The translations under genes were made by a program, and so were the position numbers. Shown one piece after another: positions 23,773 through 32,996 of a stretch of DNA of 45,937 bases. Source of the DNA: Magnetococcales bacterium (GTDB lineage: Bacteria > Pseudomonadota > Magnetococcia > Magnetococcales > JADGBX01); NCBI GenBank assembly GCA_015231265.1, contig JADGBX010000008.1:1-45937 (forward strand), written 5' to 3'. The notes under the pieces are model-generated. The model was not told the origin of the DNA, did no database searches, and saw nothing but the letters and a program-made list of their open reading frames with translations. Each line of letters opens with the position of its first letter. Position 1 is the first letter of the stretch.

Positions 23773-24754
23773 AATTCTCGTCACCGGCGGCTCCGGATTC
23801 ATTGGAAGTCGGATCGTTCTCCAACTACTTGCTCATGGCATACCCGTTCGCATCTTGACCCGGAATCCGAACGCTCTTACCCACCACCATATGGTGGAGC
23901 CGTTTCACGGTGATCTTGCCGTTCCTGAAAGCCTGGAGGGGATTGAAGCTGATATAGCTGGTGTCATCCACTGTGCTGGTGCTCTGGGGCGTTGGGGCGT
24001 TCCAGCTTCCGAACTTCATGCTATCAATACAGCCGCACCCCTGGCTCTACTGGAACGATTTTGTGAACAGTTCCGAAGAAGAAACGGTGGGCGCTTCATC
24101 CTGGTCAGTGGTGGTGGTGTCAGCGGTCCGCTGGGAACTATGATCGGAGATGAAACAACTCCCTGCTGCCCTGCTACCGCCTATGAGAAAACCAAGTATC
24201 AGGCCGAGACCGCACTTATTGAACGGGCTGAATCTCTCTCCATGGATGTGGTGGTGGTTCGACCCACCTTTACCTACGGACCCGACGATCCCCATAAACT
24301 GCCACTGTTCAAACGCATCCGTGACCGACGTTTCCTCTTTATTGGTGATGGTAATGCTCTGATCCATCCAGTACATGTGAATGATGCTGCACGAGGAATT
24401 CTTCTTGCACGTGAGAAGGGACGATCGGGCGAGATCTACATCATCGGTGGAAGAGAACCCGTCTCCTGGTTGCAACTCACCACAACACTCTCCCACGCTC
24501 TCGGAGTACCCCCACCCAGATGGCACATCCCGGAGGGTCTCTCCCGGATGGTTGCCGGATTTCTGGAGTTCACTGCCCATCGTCTCCCACTCTTCGAACC
24601 TCTGCTTACCCGTGGACGCATTCTCATGGTGAACGGTGGTTACGGCTACTCCATCGATAAAGCAATCAATGATCTGAAATATCACCCTAACCATACTTTA
24701 GAGGATGGTATCGTTGAGACTGTGGCAAGCTACCAAAGGATGGGGTGGTTGTGA
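23759..24754 (+). CDS. NAD-dependent sugar epimerase/dehydratase (extended SDR)
   Basis: This 331-aa protein has the Rossmann motif TGGSGFIG (9-16) and the catalytic Y142-x3-K146 (YEKTK), with PTFTYGPDDPHKLPLFKRI and IHPVHVNDAARGILLA as in extended SDR enzymes acting on nucleotide-sugars. The reaction (epimerase, dehydratase or reductase) is not determined. It overlaps the upstream GT39 gene by 14 nt, and its stop shares an A with the next ATG (TGATG at 24752-24756). Hopanoid clusters also pair such an enzyme with an HpnK-type protein, but nothing else of that pathway is present. Confidence 0.85.
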   Translation: MSNGRILVTGGSGFIGSRIVLQLLAHGIPVRILTRNPNALTHHHMVEPFHGDLAVPESLEGIEADIAGVIHCAGALGRWGVPASELHAINTAAPLALLERFCEQFRRRNGGRFILVSGGGVSGPLGTMIGDETTPCCPATAYEKTKYQAETALIERAESLSMDVVVVRPTFTYGPDDPHKLPLFKRIRDRRFLFIGDGNALIHPVHVNDAARGILLAREKGRSGEIYIIGGREPVSWLQLTTTLSHALGVPPPRWHIPEGLSRMVAGFLEFTAHRLPLFEPLLTRGRILMVNGGYGYSIDKAINDLKYHPNHTLEDGIVETVASYQRMGWL

Positions 24755-25608
24755 TGAATGCCCAGCCACGCCTGATCGTCAATGCCGATGATTTTGGTCT
24801 CTCTACCGGTGTCAATCGAGGTATAGTAGAGTGTTATCGGAATGGTATCGTTCGTTCTGCCACTCTGATGGCCAATATGCACGGTTTCGACGACGCCGTG
24901 GAGAGAGCACGAAATAACCCGGGTCTGGGCGTGGGTGTGCATCTGAATCTCTCCTGGGGAAGACCGATTGAAGTTCCGGAACGCGTACCGTCTCTACTGA
25001 CGGACGATGGACGTTTTCCTGGGACAAGTGTGCCGTTGGTGCTTCGCAGTATGATGGGAAAGCTCAGGCATCGTGAACTCGTCAAGGAGTTCAGGGCGCA
25101 GATTCGGCGGGTGCGTGCAGCGGGAATCATCCCGACCCATGTTGACACCCACAAACATCTCCATCTGTTGCCGATCATCTTCCGGGCTGCCATCACGGCA
25201 GCACTCCGGGAGGGAATCAATGCAATCCGTCTACCCAGGGAGCGGTTGCTGTTTCCCCTTCCCCATGACAGGAGATTTTTTCACGGGGCACGCCGACTCA
25301 CCATGACGGCTTTGTGCATGGTCACGCATCGGTATCGTTCGCAGAGGGGTATGCGTACCCCGGATAATCTTTCTGGCATCGGCTGGGAAGGGCGTCTTGA
25401 TGAACATTGTCTGTCACGGATAGTCTCATCCCATCGTAGCGGTGTTCTGGAACTGATGGTACACCCAGGCTTCGATGACAGTACGTCGCAACACTTCACC
25501 CGACGTGGTCTTCACCGCAAGAAGGAGATTGAGGTGCTAACGAATCCTCGTTGTTTCTCTCTACTTTCTCAACACGGCATCAAACTCGTTCACTATGGAA
25601 CACTTTGA
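24754..25608 (+). CDS. ChbG/HpnK (YdjC-family) carbohydrate deacetylase
   Basis: This 284-aa protein carries the YdjC-family metal and active-site pattern: NADDFGLSTGVNRGI (10-24, D12 and D13), GVGVHLNL (H63), THVDTHKHLHLLP (129-140) and LELMVHPGFDD near the end. These enzymes deacetylate N-acetylated oligosaccharides or glycolipids. The ATG at 24754 is preferred over one nine bases upstream because it shares the A of the preceding stop. It overlaps the next gene by 14 nt. Together with the NodB-type domains at 14358 and 31224, this gives three deacetylases of two folds in one locus, so free amino sugars are likely in the product. Confidence 0.87.
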   Translation: MNAQPRLIVNADDFGLSTGVNRGIVECYRNGIVRSATLMANMHGFDDAVERARNNPGLGVGVHLNLSWGRPIEVPERVPSLLTDDGRFPGTSVPLVLRSMMGKLRHRELVKEFRAQIRRVRAAGIIPTHVDTHKHLHLLPIIFRAAITAALREGINAIRLPRERLLFPLPHDRRFFHGARRLTMTALCMVTHRYRSQRGMRTPDNLSGIGWEGRLDEHCLSRIVSSHRSGVLELMVHPGFDDSTSQHFTRRGLHRKKEIEVLTNPRCFSLLSQHGIKLVHYGTL

Positions 25609-26602
25609 TCCCAGCCAGGCACATGATGATCGGATCTCGCTGTCCGTCGTGCTCCCTGTATACAATGAGGCCAACAACCTCGTTCAGCTCTACGACTCCC
25701 TGCACACTCTCCTATCCTCCCTGGGAATGAGCTACGAACTACTGTTTATCGATGACGGCAGTGATGACAGATCTTATGAAGTGATTCTGTCCCTTCATGA
25801 ACGAGATCCCCTTCACGTTCGCGGTTTTCAACTCAGAACCAACTTCGGTAAAGGGGCTGCCTATAGCACCGGTTTTTCCAAGGCACGTGGTGATATTATC
25901 GTCACCATGGATGCCGACAATCAGGATGACCCTGCCGACCTGCCTCTCTTCCTGGAGAGAATCAGGAAAGGTGCCGATGTGGTGGTGGGGTGGAAGCAGG
26001 ATGGCAAGAACACCAGAGTACGCAGTCACGCTTCCAAACTTTTCAACTGGACTGTTTCTAAGCTTACTGGGGTCCGTCTGCACGACGTTAACTGCCCGTT
26101 CAAAGCGTTTCGCCGAGAGGTTCTGGAGGAGGTTGAAATCTACGGTGATCTCTTCCGATTCCTGCCGGTCATTGCGGTTTCTCGTGGTTTTTCCGTCACC
26201 GAGATCCCTGTGCAGAACCGTCCACGACTGCATGGTTCCTCAAAATTTGGCATCTCCCGCTATCATCGCGGTCTACTGGATCTGATGACGGTGCTCATGC
26301 TCACCCGGTTTGCCAGACGACCACTCCACTTTATCGGGGTTAATGGAATCCTTGCCGGTGGGATTGGATTCGCCATTTTACTCTTTCTTACCATTGCCCA
26401 TCTGCTTTTTGAGCTGGGCGTACTCACCTCAGAATCATGGGATATCCATGAACGGCCTCTTTTAACCTTGGGTGTGTTGCTGATCATCGTCGGGCTCCAA
26501 TTCTTCTCTATCGGCCTGCTTGGAGAGTTGATCATTGCTCGTCACGGGACCAGACAAGACCAGTCAGAGTACCCCATTCGGCAATCCACCCCGGACGTGT
26601 AA
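25595..26602 (+). CDS. GtrB/ArnC/DPM1-like polyprenyl-phosphate glycosyltransferase
   Basis: This 335-aa GT2 enzyme has VVLPVYNEANNL (18-29), LLFIDDGSDDRS (49-60), NFGKGAAYSTGF (83-94) and a metal motif TMDADNQDDP (104-113; usual family form DADLQDDP, here with Asn). FRFLPVIAVSRGF and NRPRLHGSSKFG are typical of GtrB/ArnC. Two C-terminal membrane helices (about 243-265 and 288-312) anchor it. It should load a sugar onto undecaprenyl phosphate, giving the donor for the two GT39 transferases. It overlaps the deacetylase gene by 14 nt and precedes a GT4 gene. Confidence 0.9.
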   Translation: MEHFDPSQAHDDRISLSVVLPVYNEANNLVQLYDSLHTLLSSLGMSYELLFIDDGSDDRSYEVILSLHERDPLHVRGFQLRTNFGKGAAYSTGFSKARGDIIVTMDADNQDDPADLPLFLERIRKGADVVVGWKQDGKNTRVRSHASKLFNWTVSKLTGVRLHDVNCPFKAFRREVLEEVEIYGDLFRFLPVIAVSRGFSVTEIPVQNRPRLHGSSKFGISRYHRGLLDLMTVLMLTRFARRPLHFIGVNGILAGGIGFAILLFLTIAHLLFELGVLTSESWDIHERPLLTLGVLLIIVGLQFFSIGLLGELIIARHGTRQDQSEYPIRQSTPDV

Positions 26603-26603
26603 C

Positions 26604-27740
26604 ATGCGTATTGTCGTGATCGGCATCACCCACCCCTTTCGTGGTGGAATCGCCCACCACACCACTTGCCTCAGCCACGCTCTGAGCAAACACCATGACG
26701 TCACATTACTCTCATTAACCAGCCAATACCCATCCCTACTCTTCCCGGGTCAGACCCAGATCGACCACTCCGACAACGCCTTCACCTTCCCCAACCGACC
26801 TCTACTCCATCCACTCAATCCATTGAGCTGGTTGAAAGCCTGGCGTCTGATCAGGCGGATCACTCCCGACCTAGTTATCATTCCGTGGTGGCACCCCTAT
26901 TTTGCACCGATGATGGGCACTCTGGCGTTGCTTCTCCAGCGATTCGGATCGACCCAAGTACTGTTTCTCTGTCACAACGCCCAACCCCACGAATCCTCCT
27001 GGATCGACGGTCTTCTCCTGCGTTACGCCTATGCCTTTCCCAGCGGATTTCTCGTCCACTCTCACAAGGATCGGCAACGCTTGCAACGCTATGTCACCTC
27101 ACGCCCCATTATGGTGCACCCTCATCCCGTCTATGAGATCTTCACCGCTGACGATCCGCCAGATCGTTCATCCGCCAGAGAGAGACTGGGCGTCACAGGA
27201 AAAAAAGTGGTGCTCTGCTTCGGTTACATCCGGCGCTACAAGGGGGTTGATGTGCTGTTGGAGTGTTTTCTGAACGACCAACTTGATCAGGAGAGTCACC
27301 TGCTGCTGGTAGGGGAGTTCTATGACGACAGAGATCACTATCAGAAGAGTATTGATCGACTCCTCCAACAGAATCGGCTCACTCTGGTAGACCGCTATGT
27401 TTCCAACGAGGAGGTTCCCCTTTACTTTTCAGCGGCTGATTTGGTGGCAGCTCCCTACCTCTCGGCCTCACAGAGCGGAGTAATCCAGATCGCACGCGCA
27501 TTCAACACACCCGTTGTCGCATCGGATGTTGGTGGATTGACCGAAATGATTCAGAGTGACCGCTCAAGTTGGCTCTGTCCTCCCGGTGATCCCGAACAAC
27601 TGGCACTCACTATCAGTAAAGCTTTCACCACTCTGGAAAAAGGGGTGTCCACCGAGACACCTCCTCACACGGATGACTCCTGGCACAGCATGGTCTCAGC
27701 TATCGAAACCTTTCATAACGCACAGAGTAAAGAGAGATGA
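26604..27740 (+). CDS. Family 4 glycosyltransferase
   Basis: This 378-aa GT-B enzyme begins VVIGITHPFRGGIAHHT (glycine-rich N-terminal loop) and has the C-terminal domain entry FGYIRRYKGVDVLLE (206-220) and SASQSGVIQIARAFNTPVVASDVGGL. The usual EX7E pair is weak: the first Glu is replaced within YLSASQSGVIQIA, as in several diverged GT4 members. ATG 26604 is chosen as the first start after the previous stop (26600-26602); an in-frame upstream start would overlap it. The stop overlaps the next gene by 4 nt. Donor unknown. Confidence 0.87.
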   Translation: MRIVVIGITHPFRGGIAHHTTCLSHALSKHHDVTLLSLTSQYPSLLFPGQTQIDHSDNAFTFPNRPLLHPLNPLSWLKAWRLIRRITPDLVIIPWWHPYFAPMMGTLALLLQRFGSTQVLFLCHNAQPHESSWIDGLLLRYAYAFPSGFLVHSHKDRQRLQRYVTSRPIMVHPHPVYEIFTADDPPDRSSARERLGVTGKKVVLCFGYIRRYKGVDVLLECFLNDQLDQESHLLLVGEFYDDRDHYQKSIDRLLQQNRLTLVDRYVSNEEVPLYFSAADLVAAPYLSASQSGVIQIARAFNTPVVASDVGGLTEMIQSDRSSWLCPPGDPEQLALTISKAFTTLEKGVSTETPPHTDDSWHSMVSAIETFHNAQSKER

Positions 27741-28570
27741 ATACAGACGTCACCACTTCCCCCACCCTTCGCAACGGCCCCTCGCCAGATGAGCCGGTCT
27801 TGTGGGAGGGTAAAGGTCTGGACTATGAACGCTTTGCCATGGATAAACTCTTTCGGCGACTGGTAAGCGAATACTCCATCTCCTCGGTGCTGGAACTTCC
27901 CGCCAAAGGAGAGAAAGCGATGCCATCGCTCTACTCGCTACCCTTTGCCGCTGCTGGATGTCGTGTCACTCTGGCCAACCCGGTGAAGCGCTCCCTTTGG
28001 GCATGGCATCGGTTGAACCTCCCTTTCCATCAGGTCAACTGTCCGGATATCTCTGCAACTGGACTGTCGGACGCCTCCCATGATCTGGTGTGGAACTTCA
28101 TGACTCTTGCTCAATCCCGACACAAGGAAGCCTTGATCAGAGAGATGGTTCGACTGAGTCGGCGTCATGTGATGATCATTGCCGTCAATCGTTTTAATCC
28201 CGGTTTTTTTGTTCACCGATTGGTGCATCGATTCAGTGGTGTTCCCTGGACCCACGGTGATGTGCCGTTCATGAACCCATTTCACACTGCCCGTTTTCTG
28301 CGCGAGCAAGGACTGACTGTGCGTACCGTCGGTGTGGTGGATACACCTCCCTACCCCGATTCTCTGGGATTTCGTGACATGAAGCTCCACAAGATGAACA
28401 TCGACCTGAACGCCGCCAACTGGGACAGCCGCACCCTCGATTGGATGGAACGCGGAACATATCCTTTAAAACTACACCTGCTCTATCTTGCCGAACGTTT
28501 ACCACTGCCACTCATAATTAAGATGTTTTACGCGCATCTCTTCTATGTTCTGGCTGAGAAGCCTGTTTAA
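27737..28570 (+). CDS. Probable SAM-dependent methyltransferase, diverged
   Basis: This 277-aa protein has the outline of a Rossmann methyltransferase: VLELPAKGEKAMPSLY where motif I is expected, VTLANPVKRSL for the acidic loop region, DASHDLVWNFMTLAQS and MVRLSRRHVMIIAVNRFN. The canonical GxGxG is replaced by PAKGE, so SAM binding is not certain. The C-terminal ~60 residues contain LHKMNIDLNAANW and a hydrophobic end. It overlaps the GT4 gene by 4 nt and is followed after 10 nt by a radical SAM gene. It could act as a partner of that enzyme or be an inactive relative. Confidence 0.6.
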   Translation: MNTDVTTSPTLRNGPSPDEPVLWEGKGLDYERFAMDKLFRRLVSEYSISSVLELPAKGEKAMPSLYSLPFAAAGCRVTLANPVKRSLWAWHRLNLPFHQVNCPDISATGLSDASHDLVWNFMTLAQSRHKEALIREMVRLSRRHVMIIAVNRFNPGFFVHRLVHRFSGVPWTHGDVPFMNPFHTARFLREQGLTVRTVGVVDTPPYPDSLGFRDMKLHKMNIDLNAANWDSRTLDWMERGTYPLKLHLLYLAERLPLPLIIKMFYAHLFYVLAEKPV

Positions 28571-28580
28571 AGGTATTGCC

Positions 28581-29777
28581 ATGCAACTGAGAGATTACTT
28601 CACACACATTCTCCCGAAATCTCCTCTCTACGCAGCCATTTGGCGGGGTTGGATCGATCCGATCAACCCTCTTACACTCACATTCTCGGTGACTCCTGCC
28701 TGTCAGAGTCGCTGTCTCACCTGTCACATCGGCGACCGTTTTGCCGCCAACCCTCGTCTGGTGGAACAGAACCTCTCCTTAGAAGAGATTGAAACCGCTT
28801 TCCGCTCTCTCGGTCCAATCTATTTTTTCAACCTCTCTGGTGGAGAGCCTTTCATGCGCCCTGATCTACCAGAGATCATTCATCTTGCGTGCATCCACCT
28901 GAAACCAAGACTGATTCATATACCAACGAACGCACTGGATCCCAAAGGCATTGAGAATAAGACTCTGGCCATTCTGAAGATTCTAGAGCGCCACGCTCCA
29001 TACGCCTCACTCTCCATCAAACCATCCGTTGATGGGGTTGGTGAGCGCCACGATACCATCAGAGGAGTGCCCGGAAACTTCAAGGCGCTTACAGACACTC
29101 TTAAACGTCTCCTGGGCTTGCAGGAGCAGTACCATAAGCTACATGTGGATTTGGGCACTGTTATTTCAATCCACAATATCGATCATCTGGACGATCTGGA
29201 GAAGTGGGTACACAGCCAGGGAGTAGAGTCTTACCGTCATGAGATCGCCGAAGAGCGCTTTGAATTCCACAACATTGGAGACACCATCACGCCCGATGCC
29301 GACACCTATGCTCGTCTGATCCACCGTTTCAAGCAAAACATCATCGCCAATATTGGTCATAAAAGGCGTCTAACCCGGATCACCGAGGCCGTCCGTCTGG
29401 TTTACTATGATCTGGCACTACGCATCATCCGGGAGAATAGACAGGTGACACCTTGCCTGGGTGGGATCTCAAACATCCATCTCAACTATAACGGCGATCT
29501 CTGGCCCTGCTGTGTCTTGGGAAGCGACCACTCCATGGGCAATCTCCGGTACTTTAATGGCGATATGCACCGCGTGTTAAATTCAGATACTGCCCGTCGG
29601 ACTCGTCAATTCATCAAGGAAGGCGGCTGCGCCTGCCCCCTCAACAACCAGTGGATGAATAACATCCTTCTTTCACCTCGCTGGATGGTTCGTGTCGCCC
29701 TTCGTCTTCTTCAACTCACTCTGATCACCACTAACCGGAAGAGCCGTTGTGCGGATAACTCAACACCCTCTCGATGA
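28581..29777 (+). CDS. Radical SAM protein with SPASM-like C-terminus
   Basis: This 398-aa protein carries the CX3CX2C cluster motif at C41, C45, C48 (TPACQSRCLTCH), then FNLSGGEPFMRPDLPEI (the GGE SAM-binding motif). The C-terminal region has extra cysteines (PCLGG, WPCCVLGSDHS, GGCACPLNN) in SPASM/twitch style, which would bind one or two auxiliary clusters. Such enzymes modify peptides, cofactors or sugars. ATG 28581 is preferred; an upstream frame overlaps the methyltransferase. Its 3' end overlaps the end of the convergent flippase gene by 47 bp. It is the last gene of the plus-strand run. The substrate is unknown. Confidence 0.85.
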   Translation: MQLRDYFTHILPKSPLYAAIWRGWIDPINPLTLTFSVTPACQSRCLTCHIGDRFAANPRLVEQNLSLEEIETAFRSLGPIYFFNLSGGEPFMRPDLPEIIHLACIHLKPRLIHIPTNALDPKGIENKTLAILKILERHAPYASLSIKPSVDGVGERHDTIRGVPGNFKALTDTLKRLLGLQEQYHKLHVDLGTVISIHNIDHLDDLEKWVHSQGVESYRHEIAEERFEFHNIGDTITPDADTYARLIHRFKQNIIANIGHKRRLTRITEAVRLVYYDLALRIIRENRQVTPCLGGISNIHLNYNGDLWPCCVLGSDHSMGNLRYFNGDMHRVLNSDTARRTRQFIKEGGCACPLNNQWMNNILLSPRWMVRVALRLLQLTLITTNRKSRCADNSTPSR

Positions 29778-31227
29778 ACTGTCTCGACATCCACAATACT
29801 GACGTCAGGGTGATACCCACAACCACCAAACTATTCAGGAGAACGCCCACAACCGGTGACACTTCAACCATCGACATCAGGGACAAACAGAGAATAGTAA
29901 CCGTCACCAACACAACCACCGGTCCAAGAACCCTCCCATAGAAAGCGATCACACCGACACCCGTCAGCCGACACACGTAGGGAGGAACCACCACCCCGTT
30001 GGCGATCAGCAGAGGAAGAAGCGTTCCCAACGCCACCCCAACCACCCCAAGGCTCCTAACCAGAATCACGCTCAGAATCACATTGCAAACAGCCGCCACC
30101 GCCGAGACCCAAGCATCGAATACAACCTCTCCCGTACCCAGTAGAATCCGCCCCGCTACAGCTTCGAAAAGCGCCATGAACACAACACCCAACAGTACCC
30201 ATACCACAGAACTCACCGGCTCTGCATAGTCGGCACCTACCCACCATGTGACGAGTTCTTTCACATGCCACCCCACCAGGAGTAGCCCGGGAACGGCCAA
30301 AATAAGAACCAGGCGTGTTCCCTCCACCAGAAGAACGCCCAGCCGATCATGATCACCCTCTCCGTGCAGTTCCGAAGCCAAGGGAAAAAGAAGGTTTACC
30401 AATGGATCGAGACACTTCTCCATCATACCGCTGATCCGCGATCCAATGGTGTAGACAGTCACCTGGGTGACAGGAAGGTTGAGACCGATCACAAGAACAT
30501 CAATTCTATGGGAGAGCATCACCGCCACATCAGCCAGAAAAGCAGGAATCGCGTAACGGATCATCTCCGTAAAACAGGACCAGGAAGCCTTCAAAGGGGA
30601 GATTTTCAAGAAGAGACGATACCGAATGAAGAGAGCGTTCAGAAACAGCTCCAACGCCATCTGAACCGCGGCCGCCCAGAGTACTGCTTCGAGCCCCCAC
30701 CCACTGAGCAACAGGCTGACGGTGCACCCGGCACCAGTCAGTGTGGCAATGGTGGCATTGAGATTGAGAACCACCATCCGTTGTCGACCTTCAATCACCG
30801 CGTGGGAGAGACGCTTCAACCCTGTCAACACGATCAAAAACAGTATCGGCCAGTAGAGATCTTCAATAACCTCTATGTGTTCAGACTGGAGAGAGAACCA
30901 ACCCCCACCCTCCCTCACGAACAGTTCGACAACCGGAACAGAGACCACCAGACCCAAAACCACCCAGAGCAAGGCAGACGCAACCATCGATTCCATCTCT
31001 TCTCGATGGTTTCCTGACGCGGTGTGGTGAATCACGGCGGGCAACATGCCCATCTCCAGAACCTGGAAATAGCCCACGACCGTTTGGACAACAACCCAGA
31101 GACCGAATCCCCCATCACCCAGCATCCGGATCATGAATGGGGTCAGAATGAGCACGACCACTAATTGCGTGGCAAAACCGAAGTAGTTGCCGATGATGTT
31201 GTGGATGAAATGCCGCTTCCGGTTCAC
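29731..31227 (-). CDS. Second polysaccharide flippase (MOP superfamily)
   Basis: This 498-aa protein has about 12-14 hydrophobic segments and begins NRKRHFIHNIIGNYFGFATQLVVVLILTPFMIRMLGDGGFGLWVV, the typical Wzx/RfbX N-terminus. A GTG start at 31227 overlaps the upstream stop (GTGA) and is preferred; an upstream ATG at 31266 would add 13 residues and overlap more. The gene is downstream of the GT2-deacetylase and GT2 genes on the minus strand, so it probably closes a three-gene operon. It is convergent with the radical SAM gene, with a 47-bp overlap of coding ends. Its presence beside a first flippase implies two lipid-linked products or an alternative export step. Confidence 0.84.
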   Translation of the reverse strand: MNRKRHFIHNIIGNYFGFATQLVVVLILTPFMIRMLGDGGFGLWVVVQTVVGYFQVLEMGMLPAVIHHTASGNHREEMESMVASALLWVVLGLVVSVPVVELFVREGGGWFSLQSEHIEVIEDLYWPILFLIVLTGLKRLSHAVIEGRQRMVVLNLNATIATLTGAGCTVSLLLSGWGLEAVLWAAAVQMALELFLNALFIRYRLFLKISPLKASWSCFTEMIRYAIPAFLADVAVMLSHRIDVLVIGLNLPVTQVTVYTIGSRISGMMEKCLDPLVNLLFPLASELHGEGDHDRLGVLLVEGTRLVLILAVPGLLLVGWHVKELVTWWVGADYAEPVSSVVWVLLGVVFMALFEAVAGRILLGTGEVVFDAWVSAVAAVCNVILSVILVRSLGVVGVALGTLLPLLIANGVVVPPYVCRLTGVGVIAFYGRVLGPVVVLVTVTILCLSLMSMVEVSPVVGVLLNSLVVVGITLTSVLWMSRQFIERVLSYPHNGSSG

Positions 31228-32996
31228 CGAAGACCCTCGAAGAGTCGCTTCAGACGCCCACTCCACTTGCGATAGCGCTGTTTAAGAATTCGACGTGCAT
31301 CGGCTATGGGACTATGCCCCCACTTCACTTTCAGGATGAAATCTATCCACAGATCGTTGCCAAAGACTTCCACACGTGGCAGCTGAAAAACGTTTTGTCC
31401 CGGTTCACAGCGGCCACGATCAACCGTGAAAGCGGCCCGGAATCCTCCTTTGGCCACCTCAGAAACCGCTTGGCGATTGTAACAACCATATGGATAGGCA
31501 AGAAAACGGACCGGTTGGCCAGTGACTTCGGCAAGCGCTCTCCTACACGGAATGATCTGGTCTCGTATGGCATCGGTATCTTCAGTATCCAAACGATCAT
31601 GATCAACACCGTGTGCTTGGAATGAGACCCGCTCTCCGTACTCATCCTGAAGTGTCCTGATGGTATCGGCACTCATCAATGGCAGATCAGGTGCGCTATC
31701 TATCCAGTCGCTGACCCCTCCCATTCTACCAGTATTGATGAAATGCGTGTGGGGCACTCCCCTCTTTTCCAACCAAGGAGTAACGGTGGTTGCAAGGGTC
31801 TCGTAACCATCATCGAAGGTGATGACGACTGACCGCTCCGGTAGAGAATCACCTCGCTCAAGATAGTTCAGAAGTGCATCCAATCCAATAACCTGATAGC
31901 CACTTTCCTTCAGCCACCGTATCTGACGGCGAAAACGTGACGTCGCCAACTGATAGAGTCGAAACGACCATCGCCTACGATCAGTCACGTCATGGTAACA
32001 AAGAATCGTCACCGGTTGCGGACGAAAGCGGGTCCATCCCTCACCCGCTTCTCCACGAACACCGTGCCAGAATGCCACATCCCGTGCCAGACGATAGAGT
32101 GCGGCACTCACACGCCTTAATCCGAGAAATTCCGATACGGAAAGCAGCGTGCGAATTAGGGAGTCTATTCGTCCGAAATCCTGTCCACCTCCATCGAACA
32201 GCCACCCTCGCACCCAGTTTCGCAGCCTGGAATGCGGGTCAATCACAAAGGGGGAAAAACACCATATCGTATCGGGATGATCGTGACAGAGACGCACGTA
32301 TGTACAACCGTACAGCTTAGATTCACGGATAGAATCCATGAATCCCTTAAGATGTGTGGTATGGACCACTGCGTCCGTGATGTAGAGAAATCTCACCCCG
32401 TGTTGAGACAAACGCCAAGCCAACTCTCCATCCGTGTCGGTAAGAGCACGCAGATCAACATTGAACCCATCTACTTTGTCCAGAGTTGCCTTCTGCAGGG
32501 AGAAGTGCCCTCCTGACAAATCGTACTGTTCCAGTTCGCTCTTCTCGACACGACATGCTCTGTGAAATCGAGCCAGACGTTCCGCCTCGTACCTCTTGTA
32601 AGGCGTGTTTACCACACTTGGATCGGCCAGAATCACACCTTGCCCCCAACACATGGGGTGAGCTTGGTGGAATCGTCGATGGGCTGCAATCAGACCGGGA
32701 GTGACCACCATATCATCATCAAGGCTGAGTATGATCTCACCTTGCGCCAGAGAGTTACCCCTGTTGCGTGCTGCAGAGAGTCCTGAACGCTCCTGAACTA
32801 CGTAACGGAAGGGATATGATGAACTCCAACTTTCTAGAAACGTTTCGGTATCGTCACTGGAACCGTCCACAACAACGATTACTTCGAACCCATCCTCTTT
32901 CACTAATGTCAGGGAAACGAGACATCGCTCCAACAATTCCCGCCTGTTGTAGGTGGGAATGACGATGGAAAGATCACTGGTGGTATCCACGCTCAT
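31224..32996 (-). CDS. Fused family 2 glycosyltransferase and NodB-type deacetylase
   Basis: This 590-aa protein joins two enzymes. Residues ~8-260 form a GT2 domain with IVIPTYNRRE (11-20), VVVDGSSDD (41-49), AARNRGN (75-81) and a DDD metal motif (93-95). Residues ~325-570 form a NodB-type deacetylase with TILCYHDV (330-337), TFDDGY (393-398), QAHGVDHDRL (460-469, H462 and H466) and AYPYGCY (500-506), all key metal residues present. The natural reading is coupled transfer of an N-acetyl sugar and its deacetylation. The ATG at 32996 overlaps the upstream GT2 stop (ATGA). A further upstream in-frame ATG would run 114 bp into that gene and is unlikely. The stop overlaps the flippase start. Confidence 0.87.
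   Translation of the reverse strand: MSVDTTSDLSIVIPTYNRRELLERCLVSLTLVKEDGFEVIVVVDGSSDDTETFLESWSSSYPFRYVVQERSGLSAARNRGNSLAQGEIILSLDDDMVVTPGLIAAHRRFHQAHPMCWGQGVILADPSVVNTPYKRYEAERLARFHRACRVEKSELEQYDLSGGHFSLQKATLDKVDGFNVDLRALTDTDGELAWRLSQHGVRFLYITDAVVHTTHLKGFMDSIRESKLYGCTYVRLCHDHPDTIWCFSPFVIDPHSRLRNWVRGWLFDGGGQDFGRIDSLIRTLLSVSEFLGLRRVSAALYRLARDVAFWHGVRGEAGEGWTRFRPQPVTILCYHDVTDRRRWSFRLYQLATSRFRRQIRWLKESGYQVIGLDALLNYLERGDSLPERSVVITFDDGYETLATTVTPWLEKRGVPHTHFINTGRMGGVSDWIDSAPDLPLMSADTIRTLQDEYGERVSFQAHGVDHDRLDTEDTDAIRDQIIPCRRALAEVTGQPVRFLAYPYGCYNRQAVSEVAKGGFRAAFTVDRGRCEPGQNVFQLPRVEVFGNDLWIDFILKVKWGHSPIADARRILKQRYRKWSGRLKRLFEGLR

Noticed and set aside
24047-24694. 215-codon minus-strand frame opposite the epimerase gene
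   Set aside because: It mirrors an SDR gene with clear TGGSGFIG and YxxxK motifs; its composition has no recognisable fold.
24754-25608. Hopanoid side-chain enzymes (HpnA/HpnK-like pair with the epimerase)
   Set aside because: The pairing of epimerase and YdjC-family deacetylase is suggestive, but no squalene-hopene cyclase, HpnH or HpnG-like gene is present, and the surroundings are glycan genes.
30349-31017. 222-codon plus-strand frame inside the second flippase
   Set aside because: It is polar, Gln/His/Arg-rich and antisense to a clear multipass membrane protein.
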